In this document: one piece after another, positions 16,917 through 25,260 of the stretch | Layout: the number at the start of each line of letters is the position of its first letter | Position numbering within the stretch: the stretch's first letter is position 1 | Assembly: GCF_002953715.1 (NCBI RefSeq) | Contig: NZ_CP025012.1 | Coordinates: 3,922,501-3,986,500 of the forward strand | Length of the DNA: 64,000 bases | DNA from: Rhizobium leguminosarum | GTDB lineage: Bacteria > Pseudomonadota > Alphaproteobacteria > Rhizobiales > Rhizobiaceae | Reading direction: 5' to 3' | Program-made: the position numbers and the translations under genes | The notes under the pieces: generated by a model | Told to the model about the DNA's origin: nothing | What the model saw: the letters and a program-made list of their open reading frames with translations, nothing else | The model's database searches: none

Positions 16917-16992
16917 GCGCATAACCCCGAAAATCGGAATCGATTGTCGGAAAGGGTTATGCGCAGATTCAAAGTGATAGAGCGGCGCTCTA
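16917..16992. repeat. RIME-like rhizobial intergenic palindrome, copy 1
   Basis: The core GCGCATAACCC (16917-16927) pairs with GGGTTATGCGC (16954-16964) around a second inner palindrome (CGAAAATCGGAATCG and TTGTCGG). The trailing part, which ends GCGCTCTA, runs into the end of the FGGY kinase gene and supplies its stop codon. Copies 2-4 are at 43565, 44120 and 59814. It matches my memory of Rhizobium-specific intergenic mosaic elements. Confidence 0.8.
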
Positions 16993-18573
16993 TTGCATCG
17001 TTTCCAATTCGGCGCGGTGCCGGTGCATGGCGAGAAGACGGCGGTAGTCCCGGTCGTAAAGCGCCTGCTTGGCCTTGTCGGGAAGCCGTTCGTCGCCGCC
17101 CGGATACATCGCCTCGCCGGCCGCCGCCAGATCCTTGTACAAGCCGCAGGCGACGGATGCTGCGATTGCCGTGCCGAGCAGCACCGCCTCGTTCATCTTC
17201 GGCACCACGACCTTGCAGCCGGTCGCATCGCTATAAAGCTCCATCAGCACCGGGTTCTTCACATGCCCGCCAGCAATATGCAGCGTATCGGGCATGTAGC
17301 CGTATTCCTTCATCATTTCCAGGATATGGCGGATGCCGAGCGCAATCCCCACAGCAGAGCGCCAATAGAGCGCGCAGAGCCCGTCGAAGGACGTATCGAG
17401 TGTCAGCCCGCTGACGACGCCGACGGCATGCGGATCGGCGAGCGGCGAACGGTTGCCGTGGAAATCCGGCAGCACGAAGATCCGCGCACCGAAGTCATCG
17501 CCCTCCTCGGCCCGCAATTCGGCGATGCGCGCGACGATCTTCTGATGCAGCGCTGCCATCGGCTCGCCACCGGCCGCATGCATGCGCACGATGTGGTCGA
17601 GCAACGCGCCGGTCGCCGATTGCCCGGCCTCCACCAGCCAGGACTGCGGGAAGACAGCCTCGTAATAGGGACCCCACATGCCATGGCTCGGCTTGCGTTC
17701 CCGCGAGAAGGTAACGATGCAGCTCGACGTGCCGGCAATCAGCGCCAGCTGGTGCTCGCGTTTGACAGGATCGGCAGCGTAGCCGCCGAGCGCGCCAAGT
17801 GCGCCGGCATAGGCGTCGATCATCCCGGCAGCGACATGGCAGTCCGTCGTCAGCCCCAGCGCTTCTGCCGCTTCCTGCGTCAGCCGGCCGACGCTGTCTC
17901 CGACTGGCGTGGTCTCGTCCGGCAGGTGGCCGCGCGCATGAAGGTCCTCGAGACCGATCCGCTCGAGGAAATCCTGCTGCCAGCCCTTTTCGAGATGGGC
18001 GAGATAGTTCCATTTCGCCGTCAGCGTGCAGCGCGAACGAGCGGGCGATCCGGTCGATTTCCACGTCATGAAATCGGCGAGATCGAAGAAGTAGCCGGCC
18101 TTTTCCCATGTGGCCGGCAGCTTCTTCTTCAGCCACATCAGCTTCGGCATCTCCATTTCCGGCGACATCACGTGGCCGGAATGTTCGAGCACCCTGTGCT
18201 CCGTCGCCGTGCAAAAATCGGCTTCCTTCAGCGCCCGGTGATCGAGCCAGACGATCGTGTCGAAACGCCTCTCCCCGCCTGTGGAAACGCTGAGCTGCCG
18301 GCCCTCGACGTCACGGACGACGAGCGAACAGGTGGCGTCGAAGCCGATCGCTCCGACCGAGGCGGCGGCGATGCCGGATTGCTCCATCGCCCTGCGCACT
18401 GCCGTGCAGGCGGCCGACCAGATGTCTTCGGAATCGTGCTCGGCATGGTTTTCGCGCGGCCGGTTCATCACGATCGGATGCTCGGCCTTGGCGAGCAGGC
18501 GACCGTGTGCATCGAAGACGCCGGCGCGCGCACTGCCCGTGCCGATATCAACCGCAACCACATGATCACGCAT
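16990..18573 (-). CDS. FGGY-family pentulose kinase (D-ribulokinase-like)
   Basis: A 527-residue sugar kinase. N-terminal V-A-V-D-I-G-T-G-S-A-R-A-G-V-F near 6-20 is the phosphate-binding start of the FGGY fold. Later landmarks are W-L-D-H-R near 117-121 and the C-terminal A-G-G-H-V-K-N-P motif with M-N-E-A-V-L-L-G-T-A. Its length and motifs fit the ribulokinase-like group (human FGGY, yeast YDR109C) better than xylulokinase. The ATG at 18573 overlaps the upstream HAD stop by one base. It is the last gene of the polyol operon and would phosphorylate a ketopentose released by the dehydrogenase. Exact substrate is inference. Confidence 0.87.
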   Translation of the reverse strand: MRDHVVAVDIGTGSARAGVFDAHGRLLAKAEHPIVMNRPRENHAEHDSEDIWSAACTAVRRAMEQSGIAAASVGAIGFDATCSLVVRDVEGRQLSVSTGGERRFDTIVWLDHRALKEADFCTATEHRVLEHSGHVMSPEMEMPKLMWLKKKLPATWEKAGYFFDLADFMTWKSTGSPARSRCTLTAKWNYLAHLEKGWQQDFLERIGLEDLHARGHLPDETTPVGDSVGRLTQEAAEALGLTTDCHVAAGMIDAYAGALGALGGYAADPVKREHQLALIAGTSSCIVTFSRERKPSHGMWGPYYEAVFPQSWLVEAGQSATGALLDHIVRMHAAGGEPMAALHQKIVARIAELRAEEGDDFGARIFVLPDFHGNRSPLADPHAVGVVSGLTLDTSFDGLCALYWRSAVGIALGIRHILEMMKEYGYMPDTLHIAGGHVKNPVLMELYSDATGCKVVVPKMNEAVLLGTAIAASVACGLYKDLAAAGEAMYPGGDERLPDKAKQALYDRDYRRLLAMHRHRAELETMQ

Positions 18574-19262
18574 CAAGTCTTGGTCCCGTCCAGCTTATGG
18601 TTGCGGACAAGGTGTATCAAATCCGGCATGGCGTCAAACACCACTTCCGGCGAAAGGCGGTCGAGTTCGGCACGGTATCCGGCGAAGTTGGCGTGTGATC
18701 CGCCGGTGAAGGCGAAGACCGTCATGCCTGCCGCCTTGGCGGCGGCAACGCCGGCTGGGCTGTCTTCGACGACAAGGCAATGAGCCGGCTCGACCTGCAT
18801 TTCACGCGCCGCATGCAGGAAGAGATCGGGCGCCGGTTTGCCGCGCTTGACCATCGTCGCACTGAAGATGTCGGGCAGCTTGTCGAGAAGTCCGGTCACC
18901 GACAGCGACAGTCGGATTCGCTCCATCTGGCTGGACGAGGCAACGCAACAGGGAACGCCAAGCCCGTCGATCGCCGCGGCGATACCCTCGATCGGCTTCA
19001 GTTCTGTGCGAAAGCGGGCGTAGAGATCGGTGCGGATACGCTCGAGGAATTCCTCTCCGGCATGAACGTTGAATTCGGTTTCCAGCGTATCGATGAGAGT
19101 AGACAGGCTGCGGCCGAGAAAACGCTCATAGGCCTGGTCCTCGGTGATTGAGACGCCGAGATCGTTCATCGCCCCGACGAGCACGCTGATCGAGATGGGC
19201 TCGCTGTCAACGAGTACGCCATCGCAATCGAAGATGACCAGCCGTGTTTCAGCATCAGCCAT
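18573..19262 (-). CDS. HAD-superfamily hydrolase (phosphoglucomutase/phosphatase-like)
   Basis: A 229-residue subfamily I protein. The nucleophile and acid/base pair is D12/D14 in F-D-C-D-G-V-L-V-D-S. The second motif is S-S-S near 109-111, the conserved Lys is in V-K-R-G-K-P-A-P-D, and the acidic metal motif is V-V-E-D-S-P-A-G-V. Such enzymes remove phosphate from sugar or polyol phosphates or isomerise hexose phosphates. Its place between mtlK and the FGGY kinase suggests clean-up of sugar phosphates in polyol breakdown. It follows the dehydrogenase gene by about 97 bp. Confidence 0.9.
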   Translation of the reverse strand: MADAETRLVIFDCDGVLVDSEPISISVLVGAMNDLGVSITEDQAYERFLGRSLSTLIDTLETEFNVHAGEEFLERIRTDLYARFRTELKPIEGIAAAIDGLGVPCCVASSSQMERIRLSLSVTGLLDKLPDIFSATMVKRGKPAPDLFLHAAREMQVEPAHCLVVEDSPAGVAAAKAAGMTVFAFTGGSHANFAGYRAELDRLSPEVVFDAMPDLIHLVRNHKLDGTKT

Positions 19263-19359
19263 GGAAGACCCAACCTGAGTTCAATTCGGACGTGGTACCG
19301 TCCCGCGTCGCTCGCAAGGCCGGCTGAATGGCGGCAGCAGATACCGCCATCCGGATTCC

Positions 19360-20841
19360 TTACACTGCGAGCTTGCCGTCGAGATAGAGCTGCAGCGTCT
19401 CCCGCGTGCCCTTTTCCCACAGGGTTTTGAGAGCATAAGCGAAACGCTTGCGGAAAAGTTCGGATTTCGCCACTTCGCCGAAAATATCGTTGAAGACGAG
19501 GAAGGCCGACGGGTCGTCCTTGGCTTTCAGCGCCGCCGCATGCAGGCGTTCTGCGCTCGCGTCGTTGAAGACGATATCCTTGCCGCTGTCGGTCTTGCCG
19601 GCGAAATAACGGCACCAGAGTGCTGAAACCAGCGCCAGGCCGACGACGTCCCTGCCCTGACGCAGATTGTCGAGCGTCGACGGCAGGATGAATTTCGGCT
19701 GGCGGTTGGAGCCGTCTTGCGCCAGACGCGGAATGGTATCGGCAATCTTCGGATTGAGCAGGCGATGTTCGATCAGGGCGAAATAATCCGTCAGCGACGT
19801 GTTCGGCACCGGCGGCACGATCGGTATGATCTCGTCTTTCTCGAGCTTGGCAAGGAAGGCGCGGATCAGCGGGTCTTCCATGGAATCATGAACGAAATGA
19901 ATATCCATCAGCGCCGCCGGATAGGCGATCGCGGCATGCCCGCCGTTGAGAATACGGATCTTCATGTGCTCGTAGGGCGTGACATCGGGGACGAAGGTGA
20001 CGCCGACCTTTTCCAGAGCCGGCCGGCCGGCGGTGAACTTATCCTCCAGCACCCATTGCTTGAATTCCTCGCAATAGACCGGCCAACTGTCCTCGATCTG
20101 GAAATTGTCCCGGAGGAAATCGACCTCGCGCTGGCTGGTCGCCGGCGTGATGCGGTCGACCATGCCGTTCGGGAATGCGACATTCCCCCGGATCCAGTCG
20201 GCAAAGGCAGGGTCCGAAAGTGCGGCCGTACCGACGACGGCATTGGCGGTGACGACGCCATTATGGGGAATGTTGTCGCAGGACATGACGGTGAAGGGAC
20301 CGATGCCCTTGTCCTTGCGCGCTTTCAGGCCGGCGACGATCAGGCCGAACACTGTCTTCGGCACGTTGGGATTTTGTCCGTCGGCAGCGATCGCCGGATG
20401 GGTCGGATTGAATGTGCCTGATGCGTCGATGAAATAGCCGCCCTCGGTGATCGTCATCGAGACGATGCGGATCTCGGGATCGGCAAGCTTGGCGATGATG
20501 GCAGTGGCATCGCCGACCGGCAGGATGTCGATCATCGGTGCCGAAACGCGCGCCGCCGTCTTGTTGTTGTCCTGCTCGACCACCGTCGTCAGGAAATCCT
20601 GCGCCGAAAGCTTTTCGCGCATGGCGGCATCCGACGGCAACACACCGGCGCCGACGATTGCCCAGTCGTGATCCGTGCCGGCGTTGAAGAGATCGTCGAG
20701 ATAGATCGCCTGGTGGGCACGGTGGAAATTGCCGACGCCGAAGTGCACGATGCCGGCTTTCAGCGATGCCCTGTCATATCCAGGGATGGCGGCAGTGCGC
20801 GCCACATCCGAAAGCGTTGCCAGCGATAATTTGCACGTCAT
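19360..20841 (-). CDS. mtlK: Mannitol 2-dehydrogenase-type long-chain polyol dehydrogenase
   Basis: A 493-residue NAD-dependent enzyme of the mannitol dehydrogenase family, which oxidises D-mannitol to D-fructose and often D-arabitol to D-xylulose or D-sorbitol to D-fructose. The nucleotide-binding start is G-I-V-H-F-G-V-G-N-F-H-R-A-H-Q near 30-44. The active-site region has N-G-G-H-A-A-I-A-Y-P near 300-310. The ATG has AGAGGA 7 nt upstream. It lies directly after the transporter ATPase gene. In Sinorhizobium the corresponding operon (smoEFGK, smoS, mtlK) has a separate sorbitol dehydrogenase; no smoS homologue is seen here. Confidence 0.92.
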   Translation of the reverse strand: MTCKLSLATLSDVARTAAIPGYDRASLKAGIVHFGVGNFHRAHQAIYLDDLFNAGTDHDWAIVGAGVLPSDAAMREKLSAQDFLTTVVEQDNNKTAARVSAPMIDILPVGDATAIIAKLADPEIRIVSMTITEGGYFIDASGTFNPTHPAIAADGQNPNVPKTVFGLIVAGLKARKDKGIGPFTVMSCDNIPHNGVVTANAVVGTAALSDPAFADWIRGNVAFPNGMVDRITPATSQREVDFLRDNFQIEDSWPVYCEEFKQWVLEDKFTAGRPALEKVGVTFVPDVTPYEHMKIRILNGGHAAIAYPAALMDIHFVHDSMEDPLIRAFLAKLEKDEIIPIVPPVPNTSLTDYFALIEHRLLNPKIADTIPRLAQDGSNRQPKFILPSTLDNLRQGRDVVGLALVSALWCRYFAGKTDSGKDIVFNDASAERLHAAALKAKDDPSAFLVFNDIFGEVAKSELFRKRFAYALKTLWEKGTRETLQLYLDGKLAV

Positions 20842-20925
20842 GTTTCAGTCCTCTTGAAGGTCTTGCCGAGACGGCCAGGCGCCATCGTCCGGCTCGCATG
20901 CCTGCCCCCAGCCCGGCGGCCCGCT

Positions 20926-21924
20926 TCAGATGGCAAGGCCGCCCTCGTTGAATTTGTGAATACGCGAACGGTCCGGGGTCAGGAAGACCGTGTCGCCTGC
21001 TTTCGCTGGGAAGTCGCCGCTGCCCCGCGCCGTCACCATGCCGATACCATCGGCGTCGATATGCAGGAAGGTGTCGGAGCCGAGATGTTCGGCGACCACG
21101 ACCCTGCCCTTCCAGTCGCCGCTCTCCATCGACAACAGCACATGTTCGGGCCGGACGCCGATAGTATGTGCGTTGAGCGCGGCGGCGTGCTGGCCTGTGA
21201 TGAAGTTCATCTTGGGCGATCCGATGAAGCCGGCGACGAAGAGGTTGCGGGGACGGCTGTAGAGTTCGAGCGGCGAGCCGACCTGCTCGATATTGCCCCT
21301 GTTCAAGACGACGATCTTGTCGGCCATAGTCATCGCCTCAACCTGGTCGTGGGTGACGTAGACCATCGTCGTCTTCAACTGCTGATGCAGCTCGCTGATT
21401 TCGAGGCGCATGTTGACGCGGAGTGCCGCATCGAGGTTCGACAGCGGTTCGTCGAACAGGAAGGCCGAAGGCTGGCGCACGATGGCGCGGCCGATCGCCA
21501 CGCGCTGGCGCTGGCCGCCGGAAAGCTGGCGCGGCTTGCGTTCGAGATAGTCGGTGAGGTTCAGCACCCGGGCCGCATCCGTCACCTTGCGGTCGATCTC
21601 CGCCTTGTCGACGCCCGCCATCTTCAGCGGGAAGGCGATATTGTTGCGCACGCTCATATGCGGATAGAGCGCATAGGACTGGAACACCATGGCAAGGCCG
21701 CGCTCCGAGGGTGCCTTTTCGGTGGCGTCCCTGCCGTCGATGACGATCTTGCCGCCGGAGACATCCTCAAGCCCGGCGATCAGCCGCAGCAGCGTGGACT
21801 TGCCGCAGCCCGACGGGCCGACGAAGACGACGAACTCGCCGTCCTTGATGTCGAGATCGATCGAAGGGATGACCTTGGCTTCGCCGAAGACCTTGGAAAC
21901 CTTCTGAAGGGTAATGCTGCCCAT
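20926..21924 (-). CDS. smoK: Polyol ABC transporter ATP-binding protein (SmoK/MtlK type)
   Basis: A 332-residue CUT1-family ATPase with Walker A G-P-S-G-C-G-K-S-T at 36-44, signature L-S-G-G-Q at 134-138, and Walker B F-L-F-D-E-P near 155-160, followed by the TOBE/MalK-like regulatory domain. A GGGAGAG site precedes the ATG. It energises import together with the two permeases and binding protein encoded just upstream. The symbol follows the sorbitol/mannitol assignment of the operon from mtlK and is an inference. Confidence 0.85.
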   Translation of the reverse strand: MGSITLQKVSKVFGEAKVIPSIDLDIKDGEFVVFVGPSGCGKSTLLRLIAGLEDVSGGKIVIDGRDATEKAPSERGLAMVFQSYALYPHMSVRNNIAFPLKMAGVDKAEIDRKVTDAARVLNLTDYLERKPRQLSGGQRQRVAIGRAIVRQPSAFLFDEPLSNLDAALRVNMRLEISELHQQLKTTMVYVTHDQVEAMTMADKIVVLNRGNIEQVGSPLELYSRPRNLFVAGFIGSPKMNFITGQHAAALNAHTIGVRPEHVLLSMESGDWKGRVVVAEHLGSDTFLHIDADGIGMVTARGSGDFPAKAGDTVFLTPDRSRIHKFNEGGLAI

Positions 21925-21942
21925 GTTTCTCTCCCTTTTATG

Positions 21943-22773
21943 TTATTTCACAGCGCCGAAGGTCAGGCCGCGGACGAGTTGTTTCTGGCTGAACCAGCCA
22001 AGGATCAGGATCGGTGCGATCGCCATCGTCGATGCCGCCGAGAGCTTGGCGTAAAACAGGCCCTCGGGGCTGGAATAGGAAGCGATGAAGGCCGTCAGCG
22101 GCGCCGCCTTCGAGGCGGTGAGGTTGAGCGTCCAGAACGCCTCGTTCCAGGCAAGGATGATGTTCAAAAGCAGCGTCGAGGCAATGCCGGGCACCGCCAT
22201 CGGCGTCAGCACGTAGACGATCTCCTTCATCAGCGACGCCCCATCCATGCGCGCCGCTTCGAGGATCTCGCCGGGGATTTCCTTGAAGTAGGTATAGAGC
22301 ATCCAGACGATGATCGGCAGGTTGATCAGCGTCAGCACGATCACCAGGCCGGTGCGCGTGTCGAGCAGACCCGAATTGCGAAACAGCAGGTAGATCGGTA
22401 TCAGCGCGCCGACCGGTGGCATCATCTTGGTCGACAGCATCCACATCAGCACGTCCTTGGTCCGCTTGGTCGGCGAAAACGCCATCGCCCAGGCGGCCGG
22501 AATGGCGATGATCAGGCCGATCAGTGTCGAGCCGAAGGAGATGATCACCGAGTTCATGAAGTGGCTGAGATAGTTCGACCGGCTTTGCACCTCGGCGTAG
22601 TTTTCCGTCGTCCAGTGGAAGAACAGGAACTGCGGCGGCGAGGCGATGGCGTCGGCTTCCGACTTGAAGCTGGTCAGGAACGTCCAGAGAATCGGGAAGA
22701 AGATCAGGATGCCGAGCGTCCAGGCGATCGCGGTGACGATGAGCTTGCGCTGCGTTGTGACTTTTCTGGCCAT
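21943..22773 (-). CDS. smoG: Polyol ABC transporter permease (SmoG type)
   Basis: A 276-residue CUT1 inner-membrane permease starting MARKVTTQ, with GGAGG inside the end of the upstream gene. Six helices are visible, starting with residues about 12-34, and the EAA loop is at E-A-A-R-M-D-G-A near 177-184. The open frame extends upstream, but that region belongs to the preceding permease in another frame. It pairs with the SmoF-type permease, whose stop lies one base before this start. Confidence 0.87.
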   Translation of the reverse strand: MARKVTTQRKLIVTAIAWTLGILIFFPILWTFLTSFKSEADAIASPPQFLFFHWTTENYAEVQSRSNYLSHFMNSVIISFGSTLIGLIIAIPAAWAMAFSPTKRTKDVLMWMLSTKMMPPVGALIPIYLLFRNSGLLDTRTGLVIVLTLINLPIIVWMLYTYFKEIPGEILEAARMDGASLMKEIVYVLTPMAVPGIASTLLLNIILAWNEAFWTLNLTASKAAPLTAFIASYSSPEGLFYAKLSAASTMAIAPILILGWFSQKQLVRGLTFGAVK

Positions 22774-22774
22774 C

Positions 22775-23647
22775 TCAAGCCTCCAGATTCTTGCCGACGA
22801 GGCGCACGAGGAAGATCGCGACGATATTGGCGAGGATAACAGCCACGATACCACCGGCCGATGCCCCGCCGATATCGAACTGCAGCAGTGCCTGGGCATA
22901 GACGAGATAGGTAAGGTTGGTGCTGTCGGTGCCCGGCCCGCCATTGGTGGTGACGAGGATTTCGGCAAAGACCGAAAGCAGGAAGATCGTCTGGATCAGG
23001 ATCACCACGGTGATGGCACGCGCCATGTGCGGCAGGATGATGTAGATGAATTTCGAGATCGGCCCGGCGCCGTCCATTTCGGAGGCTTCCTTCTGCTCCT
23101 CGTCGAGCGACTGCAGCGCGGTCAGCATGATGAGGGTGGCAAAGGGCAGCCACTGCCAGGCGACGATCAGAATGACGGAAAACAGCGGCGCGTTCGCCAG
23201 CCAGTCGATCGGCTGCAGGCCGAGCGCCTTGGCGAGATGGGCAAAGAGCCCGTTGACTGGGTTCATGAACATATTCTTCCAGACCAGTGCTGCCACCGTC
23301 GGCATGACGAAGAACGGCGCAATCACCAGGATACGCACGATGCCCTGGCCGTACATCGGCTGGTCGAGCAGCAGCGCAAAGGCGATGCCGCCGATGACGG
23401 TGATCAGCAACACGCCGGCGACGAGCAGCAGCGTATTGATCAGCGCCGCAAAAAAGGCCGGATCCGTCAGGAAGTATTCGTAGTTCAGAAAACCGACGAA
23501 GCTCTCCATGCCGGGGCTGAGCAGATTGTAGTTCAGCAGCGAGAAATAGATCGTCATCACTAGCGGGACGATCATCCATGCAAAGAGCAGCAGCACGGAG
23601 GGCGCGATCATCAGGCGCGCGGCGGAGCGGGTATGTAAGGTTGCCAT
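22775..23647 (-). CDS. smoF: Polyol ABC transporter permease (SmoF type)
   Basis: A 290-residue CUT1 permease starting MATLHTRS. Helices are visible near 14-35, 72-97, 105-125, 155-175, 205-225 and 260-282. The EAA motif is present as E-A-S-E-M-D-G-A near 190-197. No clear ribosome-binding site precedes the ATG, and a GTG at 23656 is an alternative. The gene is separated from the binding-protein gene by 138 bp that contain an intrinsic terminator, so it may be expressed by readthrough. Confidence 0.87.
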   Translation of the reverse strand: MATLHTRSAARLMIAPSVLLLFAWMIVPLVMTIYFSLLNYNLLSPGMESFVGFLNYEYFLTDPAFFAALINTLLLVAGVLLITVIGGIAFALLLDQPMYGQGIVRILVIAPFFVMPTVAALVWKNMFMNPVNGLFAHLAKALGLQPIDWLANAPLFSVILIVAWQWLPFATLIMLTALQSLDEEQKEASEMDGAGPISKFIYIILPHMARAITVVILIQTIFLLSVFAEILVTTNGGPGTDSTNLTYLVYAQALLQFDIGGASAGGIVAVILANIVAIFLVRLVGKNLEA

Positions 23648-23699
23648 GGCAATCACCGATCTGGACTGAAGCGGGGAGCGGCCGCAAGGCAGCTTTGTC

Positions 23700-23741
23700 T
23701 GAAAAAAGAGGCCGCCGATGCAGTTCGGGCAATCGGCGGCC
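23700..23741 (-). terminator. Intrinsic terminator/attenuator after the polyol binding-protein gene
   Basis: Reading on the minus strand, GGCCGCCGAT and ATCGGCGGCC form a perfect 10-bp stem around a 12-nt loop and are followed by TCTTTTTTC. It lies between the binding-protein gene and the first permease. This fits partial termination that gives more binding protein than permease. Confidence 0.72.
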
Positions 23742-23785
23742 CAGAGGGGCGGATTGTCAAGGATCCGCCTCTTGCTCAGGAGGTT

Positions 23786-25096
23786 TTATTTGATGTAGCC
23801 GGCCTTGGTCATTTCGCGGGTTGCCAGCTGCTGTGCGGCCTTCAGGGCCTGATCGACCGAAAGCTGGCCGGCAAGAGCTGCGGAGAACTGCTGGCCCACT
23901 GCCGTGCCGATGCCCTGGAATTCCGGGATCGCCACGAACTGGACGCCGACATAGGGGACCGGCTTGACGGTCGGCTTGCTCGGATCGGCCGAGTTGATCG
24001 AGTCGATCGTCGTCTTGGCGAAGGGAGCCGCCTTCTGGTACTCCGCATTCGCATAGAGCGAGCTGCGGGTGCCTGGAGGTGCATTCAGCCAGCCTTCCTT
24101 CTCGGCAACGAGGTTGGTGTAATCCTTGCTCGTGGCCCAGGCGACGAACTTCTCGGCGGCTTCGGCCTTCTGCGAACCTGCCGGGATGGCAAGGCTCCAG
24201 GCCCACAGCCAGTTGCCGCGCTTGCCGAGGCCCTTGTCGGGAGCCAGCGCAAAGCCGACCTTGTCGGCGACGGTCGATTCCTTCGGGTTGCTGACGAAGG
24301 ATGCAGCAACGGTCGCATCGATCCACATGCCGCACTTGCCGGTCTGGAAGAGCGCCAGGTTCTCGTTGAAGCCGTTGGAGGAAGCGCCCGGAGGACCGGC
24401 ATCCTTCATCAGCTTGACGTAGAAGTCGAGCGTGTCCTTCCATTCGGGCTGATCGAACTGCGGCTTCCAGCTTTCATCGAACCAGCGGGCGCCGAAGGAG
24501 TTGGACATGGCCGTCAGGAAGGCCATGTTCTCGCCCCAGCCGGCCTTGCCGCGCAGGCAGATGCCGTAGATTTCCTTGTCCTTGTTGGTGATCTTGCGAG
24601 CAGCGTCGGCAACGAAGTCCCAGGTCGGCGCGTCCGGCATCTTCAGGCCGGCGGCGTCGAACAGGTCCTTGCGGTACATGACCATCGAGCTTTCGCCGTA
24701 GAACGGCGCCGCATAGAGCTTGCCGTCCATGGTCAGGCCGCTGCGGATCGCCGGCAGCAGGTCATCGACGTCGTAATTGGCGCCGAGATTGTCGAGCGGC
24801 ACCAGCCAGCCCTGCTTTGCCCAGATCGGCACTTCATAAGTGCCGATCGTCAGAACGTCGTACTGGCCGCCCTTGGTCGCGATGTCGGTCGTGACCTTCT
24901 GGCGCAGCACGTTTTCTTCGAGGGTTACCCATTCAAGGTCGATGCCGGGGTTCTTCGCCTTGAAATCATCCGTCAGCTTCTGCATCCGGATCATGTCGCC
25001 GTTGTTCACGGTCGCAATCGTAAGCGTTTCGGCCGAAGCCATACCGGCAAACGCCAGTGCTGAGCAGGCGCCCAGCAGAAAAGTTCTCAATGTCAT
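23786..25096 (-). CDS. smoE: Polyol ABC transporter substrate-binding protein (SmoE type)
   Basis: A 436-residue periplasmic binding protein. The ATG at 25096 is preceded by GGGAGGAAG; the open frame further upstream is not used. A Sec signal peptide (M-T-L-R-T-F-L-L-G and an A-S-A cleavage site near residue 22) is followed by T-L-T-I-A-T-V-N-N-G-D-M. The fold is the CUT1 cluster B/D type seen in sugar and polyol binding proteins. It is the first gene of the operon that ends with the FGGY kinase. The 147 bp before it hold the promoter and a 25-bp palindrome beside the regulator gene. Confidence 0.88.
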   Translation of the reverse strand: MTLRTFLLGACSALAFAGMASAETLTIATVNNGDMIRMQKLTDDFKAKNPGIDLEWVTLEENVLRQKVTTDIATKGGQYDVLTIGTYEVPIWAKQGWLVPLDNLGANYDVDDLLPAIRSGLTMDGKLYAAPFYGESSMVMYRKDLFDAAGLKMPDAPTWDFVADAARKITNKDKEIYGICLRGKAGWGENMAFLTAMSNSFGARWFDESWKPQFDQPEWKDTLDFYVKLMKDAGPPGASSNGFNENLALFQTGKCGMWIDATVAASFVSNPKESTVADKVGFALAPDKGLGKRGNWLWAWSLAIPAGSQKAEAAEKFVAWATSKDYTNLVAEKEGWLNAPPGTRSSLYANAEYQKAAPFAKTTIDSINSADPSKPTVKPVPYVGVQFVAIPEFQGIGTAVGQQFSAALAGQLSVDQALKAAQQLATREMTKAGYIK

Positions 25097-25235
25097 AATC
25101 TTCCTCCCAGAAGATGGGGTGTGAGCATTCGCTTCGCTCATGGGCAATTACTCAACAAACGATAAAGAATGTCAATCGGCAATCGTTGCTGCAACGCCGA
25201 AGGCGGTAGTGATCCCATTGATTTAACTAGAATAT

Positions 25236-25260
25236 TTTTTGCTCAGTTCTTGAGCAAAAA
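25236..25260. promoter_or_regulatory. 25-bp perfect inverted repeat upstream of smoE
   Basis: TTTTTGCTCA-(5 nt)-TGAGCAAAAA overlaps the stop codon of the SorC regulator and lies about 140 bp before the smoE start. The T-run is on the 5' side and A-run on the 3' side on both strands, so it is not an intrinsic terminator. It may be the operator of the adjacent SorC protein. Confidence 0.5.

Noticed and set aside
20854..22839. 661-codon open frame on the plus strand across the polyol transporter genes
   Set aside because: It is antisense to two well-supported ABC genes, has no ribosome-binding site, and is rich in Arg/Asp/His repeats typical of GC-rich shadow frames.
25236..25260. Hairpin as an intrinsic terminator
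   Set aside because: T-runs precede the stem instead of following it on both strands, so it was recorded as a possible operator.
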